Of a stretch of 64,000 nt of DNA, positions 11,226-19,425 are shown one piece after another. A model generated the notes under the pieces. The model did no database searches, was not told where the DNA came from, and was given only the letters and a program-made list of their open reading frames with translations. The first letter of the stretch is position 1. Each line of letters starts with the position of its first letter. Made by a program: the position numbers and the translations under genes. Location of the stretch: positions 310,001-374,000 of the forward strand of contig JACKPB010000004.1 of the NCBI GenBank assembly GCA_024233875.1. The letters are read 5' to 3'. Source of the stretch: Leptospiraceae bacterium (lineage in GTDB: Bacteria > Spirochaetota > Leptospiria > Leptospirales > Leptospiraceae).

Positions 11226-11930
11226 CTATTCAATCTCCTGAAATTTTTTAAAAACCAACTCAGAAAACTCTTTTCTGAAATCGGGATCTGTATTGGCGTG
11301 TTTGCCCAGTTTACTATTATCCAACTCAGAGTGATCGTGATCCAGGTTTTCCGGGACATGAGGAAGAGTCTTCAGATCCTCTGATGTGATGACTATTGAC
11401 TTTTCTCCCTTGTAAAATACCATATAATCCTGATCATTTACTTTTTTTTCATTGGATTTTAAATTTTGATATTCGATGGTTCCTTCACAATGACAGGTCC
11501 CCCTGATGTCATCACCAAATTGAAAGCTGTAAAATTTGGTTCCTCTGACACCTGCAGCTGTTGTAGGTGTAGAGTAGATTAAAGAGTGATTTGCTTTCAG
11601 CTTTTGAGTCTGAATCCAAGAGTTTCCTTCATCCTGGAAAAATTTTTTATTGTCTCCGGTGTCTTCAATTTTGAATTTTGATCCGGATTGGATTTCAATA
11701 CTGGTACTATCACCAAATTCTACAATTGCTGTTGATTCATTGGATGTGAGGATGATATCCCCATTTTGAATTTTTGTATTCTTATCAGCAGTGATTAGGG
11801 AGGCACCTCTCTGAATTTTCACATCTCCCCGAATGAAACTGAGAACTCCATCTTCGATTTTAGGAGCTTCCTTTTTGCAGGAGATACTCAAAACAAAGAA
11901 AAGAAAGAGTAAAATGCTTCGATTGATCAT
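11226..11930 (-). CDS. FecR-domain lipoprotein
   Basis: A 234-residue exported protein. Residues 1-18 are a lipoprotein signal with lipobox LSIS-C (Cys18). A FecR-like beta domain covers ~25-165, with the typical runs [27 protein letters not shown] and [14 protein letters not shown] CxC pair sits in RGTCHCEGT (~143-147). The C-terminal tail (~185-215) is rich in Asp and His ([10 protein letters not shown]), a possible metal-binding stretch. FecR domains act as envelope sensors or structural modules; no sigma factor gene is adjacent. The stop lies one base from trxB, so a thiol-redox link is plausible but not shown. Confidence 0.8.
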   Translation of the reverse strand: MINRSILLFLFFVLSISCKKEAPKIEDGVLSFIRGDVKIQRGASLITADKNTKIQNGDIILTSNESTAIVEFGDSTSIEIQSGSKFKIEDTGDNKKFFQDEGNSWIQTQKLKANHSLIYSTPTTAAGVRGTKFYSFQFGDDIRGTCHCEGTIEYQNLKSNEKKVNDQDYMVFYKGEKSIVITSEDLKTLPHVPENLDHDHSELDNSKLGKHANTDPDFRKEFSELVFKKFQEIE

Positions 11931-12302
11931 GGATTTTTCCTTTCAAACTATATTCCTAACCTTTCTCTATTACAATTCAAAAATAGAAATAAGATTCTAT
12001 GTTTTTTATAAAAATATTGAGCTAAAAAGTGAATTTTGCAAGTGTTCTTTTTTAAGTTTTTCGCAGAAAGAAGTTAGAGTTGTATGATGGGAAGGGTGGC
12101 GAATTTATATTCCGGTTTTTAGAAAACCTTGTGTAATTCTTCTTAATGTATATAAAGATATATTAGAGGATTTTTTCAGGAAAGCAAAAATGCTTTTGCA
12201 AATGACATTAAAATCTATAGAAAGATCTAGAATTGAAATTTATTGAGTTATTCTTTTCATTTACAGGATTCAGCCTGTTGAAATTTTATTCCTTATAATA
12301 TT
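11931..12302. other. Divergent AT-rich intergenic region
   Basis: About 370 bases between the divergent FecR-lipoprotein and chemoreceptor genes. It must hold both promoters. It is very AT-rich and contains a small hairpin (AAAGCA-AAAA-TGCTTT near 12181-12196). TATAAT at 12294-12299 is too close to the receptor ATG to be its -10 box. I find no convincing -35/-10 pair or small gene. Confidence 0.5.
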
Positions 12303-13907
12303 ATGAATAGTAAAAAATCCGAATTTTTAGATGAGTATTTTTGTTCTTCTTATTTAGATGAATCTTTTATGCTCCGGCAGGTGATCCGGACGTTTATGCT
12401 GATCAATCTGGGATTCATTTTTATTGGTTTACTTTCAGTTATTGTCCAACCGATTGTGATTCAGAATTTCAATATTTTAAACGGACAATTTATTCTACCT
12501 ATTCTACTTTCATTGATTTTTCTTATCAACTTAATTCTCCTAAAGAAGGGATATTTTAATATTGCCTCTAAAATATTTCTATTTTCAGTATTTGTAGTTT
12601 TTGTTCTGGGAAAGTATGTGACTACTGTATCACATGCAACTGAATTGTCTGTGAGTTTGGAATTTTTATATCTATTGCCACCCCTGACGACATTATTCGG
12701 TAGTTTGAAATTAGTAAAATGGTTGTCCGGTTTGACACTGGTTCATGGTTTGATAGCGATTCAGTTTTTAAAAGGTTATTCTGATACTGCTAAGATGGAA
12801 TACTCTTTTTATTTTGTTATAATTTTTTCTGCTATTGCTCTTACATCCTACCGTATTTTTAGAATTGTAAAATCTTCAATAGAGAGAATGAATCAAAATT
12901 ATGAGTCTGAAATTTTCGCGAAACGTACTATTGAAAATTTATTGAATTCAATAAAGTTTGCTTCGGAGAATTTAGCAAACGCCTCAGAAAATTTAGAGGG
13001 TGCATCTCTTACTTTTTCTGATATGGCGTCAGACCAATCCGAATCTACTAAAGGTATGACAAAATCTATAGAAAACCTTTCTAAGGAATCTGAAAAAATA
13101 GTTGGGATCACTCAAAATCAGGTTGAATTGATCGATTCTCTTAAGAAAGATATTGATCAGGTTACGAAAAAAAATTCTGAAATTCAGGTTAAGATTCAAG
13201 AAGAAGAGAAATCCATTCTCCAGATGAAGCATCTCACGGATGTGGGAGAAAAGGTTTTGAAATCTATGCAGGAAGGTATGTTTTCTATTAGAGATAGTTC
13301 TAGAGAAATGAATAAGATTTTAAAAATTATTCAGGAGATTTCACGTCAAATCAATCTTCTTGCACTGAATGCAACTATAGAAGCTGCCCGGGCGGGCGAA
13401 GCAGGGAAAGGATTTGCTGTTGTGGCAGATGAAATAGGAAAACTAGCAGGTAGGACTTCTGATAGTTTAAAAAACATAACAGAAATAATCGTTTCCAATG
13501 ACAGTCATATCAGTTTTGGTATAGAAAAAAGTGAGGAAACATATAAGACTCTAAATCTAATAATCAACGAAACATCTAAACTTTCTGTTCTCTTCACTCG
13601 TCTCAATGCCTTTACAAAAGATATTTTCGATTCTTTGAATCGTATCCAGGATAAGAATGGTTATGCGGTAGAAAAATCTCATATGATTAAGACCATTATA
13701 GATGAGAACTATAAATTGACTTCTACCATGCATGATGAGATACAAACAATTTCATTTTCTATTCGGGGAAATGCAGATGGAGCAGAAATGATTTCAAAGA
13801 AATCGAAAGAAATTTCAGAATTAGCTAATTCCTTAAAGGATAAGATTGAATCTGATAAAAATCTTTATATCACCCAATCTCATATCGAAGCCATACCATT
13901 TGAATGA
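12303..13907 (+). CDS. Methyl-accepting chemotaxis protein with multi-pass membrane sensor
   Basis: A 534-residue transducer. Six hydrophobic segments lie in residues ~20-190 with very short loops, so the sensor is embedded in the membrane rather than a large periplasmic domain. No HAMP domain is evident. The rest is a long coiled-coil signalling region with the hairpin tip [20 protein letters not shown] followed by [17 protein letters not shown], the site where CheA and CheW bind. It would feed signals to the flagellar motor. The ATG has no good ribosome-binding site. It stands alone, with a convergent metallopeptidase gene 41 bases downstream. Confidence 0.92.
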   Translation: MNSKKSEFLDEYFCSSYLDESFMLRQVIRTFMLINLGFIFIGLLSVIVQPIVIQNFNILNGQFILPILLSLIFLINLILLKKGYFNIASKIFLFSVFVVFVLGKYVTTVSHATELSVSLEFLYLLPPLTTLFGSLKLVKWLSGLTLVHGLIAIQFLKGYSDTAKMEYSFYFVIIFSAIALTSYRIFRIVKSSIERMNQNYESEIFAKRTIENLLNSIKFASENLANASENLEGASLTFSDMASDQSESTKGMTKSIENLSKESEKIVGITQNQVELIDSLKKDIDQVTKKNSEIQVKIQEEEKSILQMKHLTDVGEKVLKSMQEGMFSIRDSSREMNKILKIIQEISRQINLLALNATIEAARAGEAGKGFAVVADEIGKLAGRTSDSLKNITEIIVSNDSHISFGIEKSEETYKTLNLIINETSKLSVLFTRLNAFTKDIFDSLNRIQDKNGYAVEKSHMIKTIIDENYKLTSTMHDEIQTISFSIRGNADGAEMISKKSKEISELANSLKDKIESDKNLYITQSHIEAIPFE

Positions 13908-13948
13908 ATAGAAAAATCTTAAATAAAATTCATGATTCATCCCTCTAT

Positions 13949-14482
13949 TCAGGTTAGAATGTAATCTTTCAATTCACGATTCCTTTTTCTCTCTTCCGGT
14001 ACATGCTTTCTTAGAAGTTCATAGAATTTTATAGAATGATTTTTTATTTTTGTATGACATAGTTCGTGGTACAAAATGAAATCCCGCAGATTTGCAGGTA
14101 GGAGAAATGTCAGAGTGTTCAGGGTAATTTCATTATCAGCAGAACAGCTTCCCCATCTGGATTTCATTTTTCTCAATCTTAGTTTTCTATAGTTTAAACC
14201 CGATTCTAAAGAAATCTCATCGAGTCGTTGCTTAAAAAATTGAAATATTTCATTTCTGGGAGGTAAATCCTCTATTTTTAAAATTATTTTACCTGCATTG
14301 GTCTTCCTGACCTTTTCCATCCATTTTTGTTTGTCCATCAAAAACTTAAGCAGGTAAGCCCGGGAGATAAAATCCGGATAGTAAAAATGAAAAACATTTT
14401 CTGATTGATCAAATCTGAGAGACAGGGATTTTCTCCGTTTTTGCGGATGGTAAATAATCTCACTACCTTCGAATGAACTCAT
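13949..14482 (-). CDS. YgjP-type zinc metallopeptidase (DUF45/WLM-like)
   Basis: A 177-residue cytoplasmic protein of the YgjP family. The zinc site is HELCH (His139, Glu140, His143) with the third ligand in KNHS (His149), the spacing typical of this family. Upstream is the conserved KSRWGSCS (~108-114) that precedes the catalytic helix. The biological substrate of the family is not established. The gene begins seven bases after the MBOAT gene, so it is likely the last gene of the TPR-SGNH-MBOAT transcript. Confidence 0.88.
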   Translation of the reverse strand: MSSFEGSEIIYHPQKRRKSLSLRFDQSENVFHFYYPDFISRAYLLKFLMDKQKWMEKVRKTNAGKIILKIEDLPPRNEIFQFFKQRLDEISLESGLNYRKLRLRKMKSRWGSCSADNEITLNTLTFLLPANLRDFILYHELCHTKIKNHSIKFYELLRKHVPEERKRNRELKDYILT

Positions 14483-14489
14483 TGTCCTA

Positions 14490-15908
14490 TCAAAATTGAA
14501 AATAATAAAATTGAGGAGAAGAGGCCACAGCGAAAATGAAAAGACAGAGTATCAAAATAGTTACCTGTATAGGTAGAAGAATCTTACCTGTTATAGGATA
14601 TTCTAATATTTTTTTATCCAGGTTCATTTCCTGAGAGATCTCAAGAGCAATCAGAATCAGCACGGGAACAAGAATTCTCATTGAGTACAATTCCGGTTCT
14701 AAGATTCCATCTGCAAGGCTAAAAATTCGACCATAAGAATAAAGAGTGGAAGAAACCGAATCCGACCGGAAGAAGTGTGCACCCGACATAAAGATCAGAA
14801 AACTATATAGGATTTTTATGGGAGAAGGTATGGCTACAAAGGATTTTATCCAACCTTTTTCGGTAAATATTCTCTCTATTACAGTGAAGACTCCATTGAT
14901 TCCACCCCAGATGATAAACGTCCAGTTGGCACCATGCCAGAATCCACCGATCACTGTTGTGGCAAACAAATTGAAATAATTTCTGTATTTCGATACACGA
15001 TTTCCACCCAAAGAAATATATACATAGTCCCGTAACCAACTTGAAAGGGAAATATGCCATCGTCTCCAAGTTTCTGTAACGGATTTAGAAAGGAAGGGGC
15101 GCTCAAAGTTTTTCGGAATATCAAAACCGAGGATTTTTCCTGTTCCGATGGCTATGTCTGAATATCCCGCAAAATCACAGTAGATTTGGATAGTGAAAAG
15201 AAAAAGAGCCAGCAATAATGAAAACCAATTGTACTCTCCGGGGTGGGCGTAAATCGGTTGAATCGCATTAGCGATCGGATCGGCAATAATGGTTTTTTTT
15301 AAATAACCGAGACTGATGATCCCTATGCCACCCAACACACGATCACCATCCCAATATTTCTTCTCGCGAAATTGATAGATGAGCTCCGAAGCTCTCATGA
15401 TCGGACCAGCCACCAATTGGGGAAAGAACAATAAGAACAACGAAAAATCAAAAAAGTTTTCTTCCGGTTTGAGTTTGCCTCTATAGATATCTATAGTATA
15501 AGCCAGAGCTTGAAATGTATAAAAAGAAATGCCAAGTGGAAGGATGAGTCCCCAGGGTTCGAAATTGGATTGAATGGGGATTCCGAGTAGTATCAAAATA
15601 TCATTCTCTATAGAACGTATGAAATCGGCATATTTGAATAAGAAAAGTAAACCGAGATTCACTACCAGACTTATAAGCAGATAAAAATTCTTTTTCTTTC
15701 CTGTCTCAGATCTGTAAATAAATAGGGAGGTAAAATGTGTTACAAGAAATGAAAAAAATAGCAAAGGAACAAAAACAATTTTTAAACAGGAATAAAAGTA
15801 CAAAGAGAAAAGGAAGAGAATTTTCTTCTGATTGCGTCCGTTAGAAAGAAAGAAGATCGGGAGGAGAATGATTAAAAATAGAAAGTATTGTAAGGAATTG
15901 AATAGCAT
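14490..15908 (-). CDS. MBOAT family O-acyltransferase (AlgI/DltB-like)
   Basis: A 472-residue multi-pass membrane protein that probably moves acyl (often acetyl) groups across the inner membrane onto a polysaccharide or wall component. Family marks are ETWRRWHISLSSWLRDYVYI and the active-site histidine region GGFWHGANWTFIIWGGING. The frame is open further upstream, but ATG 15908-15906 overlaps the preceding stop as TAATG, a coupled start, and gives a normal hydrophobic N-terminus. The partner is the SGNH protein just upstream, the same pairing as AlgI with AlgJ/AlgX or DltB with DltD. Confidence 0.9.
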   Translation of the reverse strand: MLFNSLQYFLFLIILLPIFFLSNGRNQKKILFLFSLYFYSCLKIVFVPLLFFSFLVTHFTSLFIYRSETGKKKNFYLLISLVVNLGLLFLFKYADFIRSIENDILILLGIPIQSNFEPWGLILPLGISFYTFQALAYTIDIYRGKLKPEENFFDFSLFLLFFPQLVAGPIMRASELIYQFREKKYWDGDRVLGGIGIISLGYLKKTIIADPIANAIQPIYAHPGEYNWFSLLLALFLFTIQIYCDFAGYSDIAIGTGKILGFDIPKNFERPFLSKSVTETWRRWHISLSSWLRDYVYISLGGNRVSKYRNYFNLFATTVIGGFWHGANWTFIIWGGINGVFTVIERIFTEKGWIKSFVAIPSPIKILYSFLIFMSGAHFFRSDSVSSTLYSYGRIFSLADGILEPELYSMRILVPVLILIALEISQEMNLDKKILEYPITGKILLPIQVTILILCLFIFAVASSPQFYYFQF

Positions 15909-17092
15909 TACTTTAAAATCTCTCCTGTTTTTTCTTTTAGGATTTGATACACCCACTCATTTCCCAATGCAGTATAGTGACCATCTCCTAAAATATAATA
16001 AGGTCTGGGATTGAGTCTTCCTTCCGAGTCCTTCATTTTCATGGTATGCTCATTCAGATCTATGAATTCAATATTTTCTTTGATGAGAAATTTTTTCAAA
16101 GTTCGACTGTAATTATAGAGTCTGTGATTCATTCCTCTTTGGGAACAGTATGCAGTTTCAATATCAATGGGAGCGAGGAAGAACACGATTCGAATTCCAC
16201 GTTTCTCAGCTATACGGACAATTTCTTTTGTAGAGTTATAAACATAATCGGGTATAGGGTGGGGGGGATCTTCAGAAGTACATTCACTTTTGGGAAATAT
16301 TGGAGGTGAATCTTTGGGAGAAGGTGCGGACCTCTGAAAGTCTTTCATAAAACTAAAAAGAATCGAGGAATAAGAAGTGTATCTGCATTCATCTTCCGGT
16401 TTCAATCCATCTATGCATGATTTCTGAACCAGAGCATCGCTCACCGGATAGACAAAGGTCTCCATGAATCTAAAAATCAATTGCTCCTGAAGAACTTTTA
16501 AAGCCAGGATCAGATAGCTGTATTTGGATGCCAGAAATTGGAATTTAAAAATCTTTAATTTAGTTGGATGATCCATTTTATCCCAGAAAGCATATTCATC
16601 AATATCATCTCCATTGCTCGGAAAGTAATAAAGCACTTTGAGATTCAATTGATCCAGTTTTTTCTCCATCTTTCTTGCTATGGCTGTGGGACCGTAGGCA
16701 TCTACTCCGAGATTTACCGACTGGTAGATCTGACCTCGGGAGTCAGTATATCCATTGATTTTACTACAAAAGGTATCACGATCACTCACACCGAAACCCA
16801 TAGTGACCGAATCTCCTATGCAACCGATTTGGGGTAAAGAGTTGTCAATCTTACCTGTTCCCCGAAATCCGAATTCATTGGTGGAAAATTGGATATCAAA
16901 AATTTCGTTAAAATGCTTCAATCGAACATTGACGTTTGGTTCGAGATCAACCAGATAGTCCGGATCATACGAATGGTATTGCTTTTGGATCCAATAAAAA
17001 TCAAGAGCTTCAGGCCGAATGGTTCGAAGGGAAATTTCGAGCAGAAAGGCGATGAGAAGAGAAGAAATTAGGATTCGTAGTACAGATTTCAT
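15908..17092 (-). CDS. SGNH-hydrolase-like protein, probable O-acyl transfer partner of MBOAT
   Basis: A 394-residue protein with one N-terminal membrane anchor (~5-22) and a periplasmic SGNH/GDSL-like domain. Motifs are CIGDSVTMGFGVSD (nucleophile Ser), NLGVDAYGPTA (Gly block), and the C-terminal GDGHYTALGNEW with the Asp-x-x-His pair written as DGHY. It likely receives acyl groups exported by the downstream MBOAT protein and attaches them to a glycan. Its ATG overlaps the TGA of the TPR lipoprotein (TGATG) and its stop overlaps the MBOAT start (TAATG), so the three are tightly coupled. Confidence 0.82.
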   Translation of the reverse strand: MKSVLRILISSLLIAFLLEISLRTIRPEALDFYWIQKQYHSYDPDYLVDLEPNVNVRLKHFNEIFDIQFSTNEFGFRGTGKIDNSLPQIGCIGDSVTMGFGVSDRDTFCSKINGYTDSRGQIYQSVNLGVDAYGPTAIARKMEKKLDQLNLKVLYYFPSNGDDIDEYAFWDKMDHPTKLKIFKFQFLASKYSYLILALKVLQEQLIFRFMETFVYPVSDALVQKSCIDGLKPEDECRYTSYSSILFSFMKDFQRSAPSPKDSPPIFPKSECTSEDPPHPIPDYVYNSTKEIVRIAEKRGIRIVFFLAPIDIETAYCSQRGMNHRLYNYSRTLKKFLIKENIEFIDLNEHTMKMKDSEGRLNPRPYYILGDGHYTALGNEWVYQILKEKTGEILK

Positions 17093-17751
17093 CAATGAAC
17101 CAGACTGGCTGTTCTCCTGTAATTCGTAACAATTTCTTCTGCCTTTACGCTCTCCCCACCATTTTCATAACAGAGTGCCAGACTTCTATAGATCATATTG
17201 GTATCCGGCGGAAATTCCATGGAATCGATTTCATCCATGAGTTTGTGCTTGTCTTTGGGGGTGCTCGCTTCCAGGCATTCTGCAATTTTGGTGATGAGTT
17301 CGGAGGTTTCGGGACTGATCTTATTCGCAATCTCTTTTTGAAGTCGCCTACCGTTTTCAAAATCAAGAATAAAAAGGGTCAAATCTATGAGTTTCAATGA
17401 AATCTTTGTATCATCCTGAGAGTCGGATCTCGCTTTTTCTAAGTGATGAATAGCCGGAATTATAGACAATTGAGATTCAGACAATAGAAATCCCAATCTG
17501 GCATTTGCAAAGGAATAATTCGGGTTGATCTTCAATGCCTGATTGTAATGATAAATCGCTTCAGTGTAGTAACCCTGAACTTCTTTCTCAAATGCCAACT
17601 GCGCGATTGCTTTTTCTCGATTGCAGTGTAATAGAAATATCAATAGTAATATCGGCAGTTTGATGGTGAAGGAATTATAAAAAAATGAGGCTTTTTTGAA
17701 AAAATCCAAGTTTATCAAGTGATTACTCATTTCTATGATTTTTTTACCCAT
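17092..17751 (-). CDS. TPR lipoprotein, first gene of the O-acylation set
   Basis: A 219-residue protein with a hydrophobic stretch ending in LLHC (Cys43), a lipobox after an unusually long N-terminal region. A later ATG at 17730 would shorten that region, but the ATG at 17751 has a GAGG upstream, so it is kept. TPR-like helices follow, clearest at YYTEAIYHYNQALKINPNYSFANARLG (~61-87, shown here in two pieces as the repeat core YTEAIYHYNQALKINP). It overlaps the SGNH gene by one base, suggesting it is a scaffold for the acylation complex; this is inference. Confidence 0.7.
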   Translation of the reverse strand: MGKKIIEMSNHLINLDFFKKASFFYNSFTIKLPILLLIFLLHCNREKAIAQLAFEKEVQGYYTEAIYHYNQALKINPNYSFANARLGFLLSESQLSIIPAIHHLEKARSDSQDDTKISLKLIDLTLFILDFENGRRLQKEIANKISPETSELITKIAECLEASTPKDKHKLMDEIDSMEFPPDTNMIYRSLALCYENGGESVKAEEIVTNYRRTASLVH

Positions 17752-17840
17752 TCACGTTCCCGCCTCAAAAAAAAGATATATAAAAGATATGATTCTATCC
17801 GACTCTTTTATTGATCAACAAAAAATAGAGAGATTGAAAG

Positions 17841-18737
17841 TTGGCAAGCACTCAGGCAAAATTACTCCAAAATTTTCAGGAATACCTTTCCGTAGAAAAG
17901 GGATTAAGTGAAAATTCGATTTATTCTTATAAGTATGATTTAAATAAATTTAAAACGTACTTAGAGAATCAACAACTGGATTTCTTAGAGGTTCAGACCA
18001 AGGATATTATGGAATTCCTTGTCGAGGAAAGAAATCGGAAGATTTCTTCAAAAACTCTCACCAGGGAAGTTGTTGCAATTCGTCAGTTTTATAAATATTT
18101 AAGAGACGAAAAGAAAGTCGATATCAATCCCACCGATAAAATCGGAACTCCGGAAGTTATGCGGGCGATTCCGGATCATTTGACCACTCAGGAAGTTGAT
18201 GAGTTGTTCAATGTGATCCGTGAGGACAATATATACGAGCTCAGAGACAAATGCATATTTGAACTTCTGTACTCATCGGGACTTCGAATCTCGGAAGCCT
18301 GCAACTTAAAGCTCTCCGATCTTGATCTGGAATCCATGTCGATTTCTGTAGAAGGAAAAGGGGGGAGGGAGCGTCTGGTTCCATTTGGAGAGAAATCTCT
18401 TTTGATTCTGAATGCCTATCTCTCTAAAAGCCGCTCGGAAATTTTAAAAACCAGGTCCTGCGAATACCTATTCGTTTCAAAAAAAGGCTCCTACATCAAC
18501 AGAAAATCTGTATGGAGATTGTTAAACATTTATATAAAAAGAACCGGTATTACAAAAAAAGTAACACCCCACACACTGCGTCATTCATTTGCCACACATT
18601 TATTAGAAAATCATGCCGATCTGAGGGCTGTCCAGGAGTTATTGGGACACATTGATATTTCCACCACTCAGATTTATACTCATATGGCGAACAAAACCTT
18701 AAAAGAAGTACACAAAAAATTCCACCCCAGGGGATAG
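17841..18737 (+). CDS. Tyrosine recombinase XerC/XerD
   Basis: A 298-residue site-specific recombinase, the size of XerC/XerD, which resolve chromosome dimers at dif. The N-terminal SAM-like DNA-binding domain covers ~5-90. The catalytic residues are Arg149 (SSGLRISEA), Lys173 (EGKGGRER), His244 and Arg247 (HTLRHSFATH), His270 (LLGHIDIST) and Tyr279 (TQIYTHM). It starts with TTG at 17841; no in-frame ATG lies upstream. The complete active site and the absence of mobile-element features argue for a housekeeping Xer protein; XerC versus XerD cannot be settled. An ABC transporter gene follows one base after the stop. Confidence 0.9.
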   Translation: MASTQAKLLQNFQEYLSVEKGLSENSIYSYKYDLNKFKTYLENQQLDFLEVQTKDIMEFLVEERNRKISSKTLTREVVAIRQFYKYLRDEKKVDINPTDKIGTPEVMRAIPDHLTTQEVDELFNVIREDNIYELRDKCIFELLYSSGLRISEACNLKLSDLDLESMSISVEGKGGRERLVPFGEKSLLILNAYLSKSRSEILKTRSCEYLFVSKKGSYINRKSVWRLLNIYIKRTGITKKVTPHTLRHSFATHLLENHADLRAVQELLGHIDISTTQIYTHMANKTLKEVHKKFHPRG

Positions 18738-18738
18738 T

Positions 18739-19425
18739 ATGCCCCCGGGAACAATTCTACTGGAGAGCCTTTCCAAATCCTATGGGGGATCCGGTAGTAG
18801 GATATCAGTTTTAAAAAATCTCAATCTTTCTATTCCACCGGCTTCTTTTGTCACTCTCATGGGTCCTTCAGGATCCGGCAAGTCTTCACTTCTCCATATT
18901 CTCGCAGGGATTGATCGGTGTGATTCCGGGAAAGTCGAAATTTTCGGAAAGAACCTGCATGAAATGGATGAAAAGTCTCTTACTCTCTTTCGTCGGGAAA
19001 ACATCGGAATCATTTTCCAGTTTTTTAATCTTCTTACTTATTTGAATGCTCTTGAAAATGTTTCTATACCGCTATATCTGGCAGGCATAGGAAAAAAGAA
19101 AGCCCATTCAATATCAGAATCCGCACTCGAATCTGTGGGGTTAAAGGATAGAATGTATCACAAACCCACTGAGCTTTCGGGGGGAGAGCAGCAGAGGGTG
19201 GCAATCGCACGTGCTATTGCTAACAATCCCGGTCTGATTCTCGCTGATGAACCTACGGGCAATCTGGATTCGGCCAACGCAAAAATGGTCATGGATCTTC
19301 TCCGAAAATTACAGTCTGAAAAGAAACTTACACTCTTTGTCGTCACTCATGATAGGGATATCGGTGGATCCGGTGAGATTCAGATTCGTATGAAGGATGG
19401 TTGTATCGAAAATTGGCAGGACTAA
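18739..19425 (+). CDS. ABC transporter ATPase, LolD/MacB type
   Basis: A 228-residue ATPase with Walker [10 protein letters not shown], the signature [14 protein letters not shown], Walker [13 protein letters not shown] and H-loop VVTHD. This is the LolD/MacB/FtsE class that works with FtsX-like permeases, and such a permease is encoded next. The system may extract lipoproteins from the inner membrane or export another envelope substrate. Its last 25 bases overlap the permease start. Confidence 0.9.
   Translation: MPPGTILLESLSKSYGGSGSRISVLKNLNLSIPPASFVTLMGPSGSGKSSLLHILAGIDRCDSGKVEIFGKNLHEMDEKSLTLFRRENIGIIFQFFNLLTYLNALENVSIPLYLAGIGKKKAHSISESALESVGLKDRMYHKPTELSGGEQQRVAIARAIANNPGLILADEPTGNLDSANAKMVMDLLRKLQSEKKLTLFVVTHDRDIGGSGEIQIRMKDGCIENWQD

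Noticed and set aside
11833..12087. 84-codon plus-strand frame at the start of the FecR gene
   Set aside because: Antisense to the lipoprotein signal region and runs into AT-rich intergenic DNA; no start signal.
12278..12299. TTGAAA...TATAAT before the chemoreceptor gene
   Set aside because: Spacing is only 10 bases and the -10-like box is three bases from the ATG.
17841..18737. Xer recombinase as a sign of a mobile element
   Set aside because: Length and active site fit housekeeping XerC/XerD; no flanking repeats, tRNA or cargo typical of integration.
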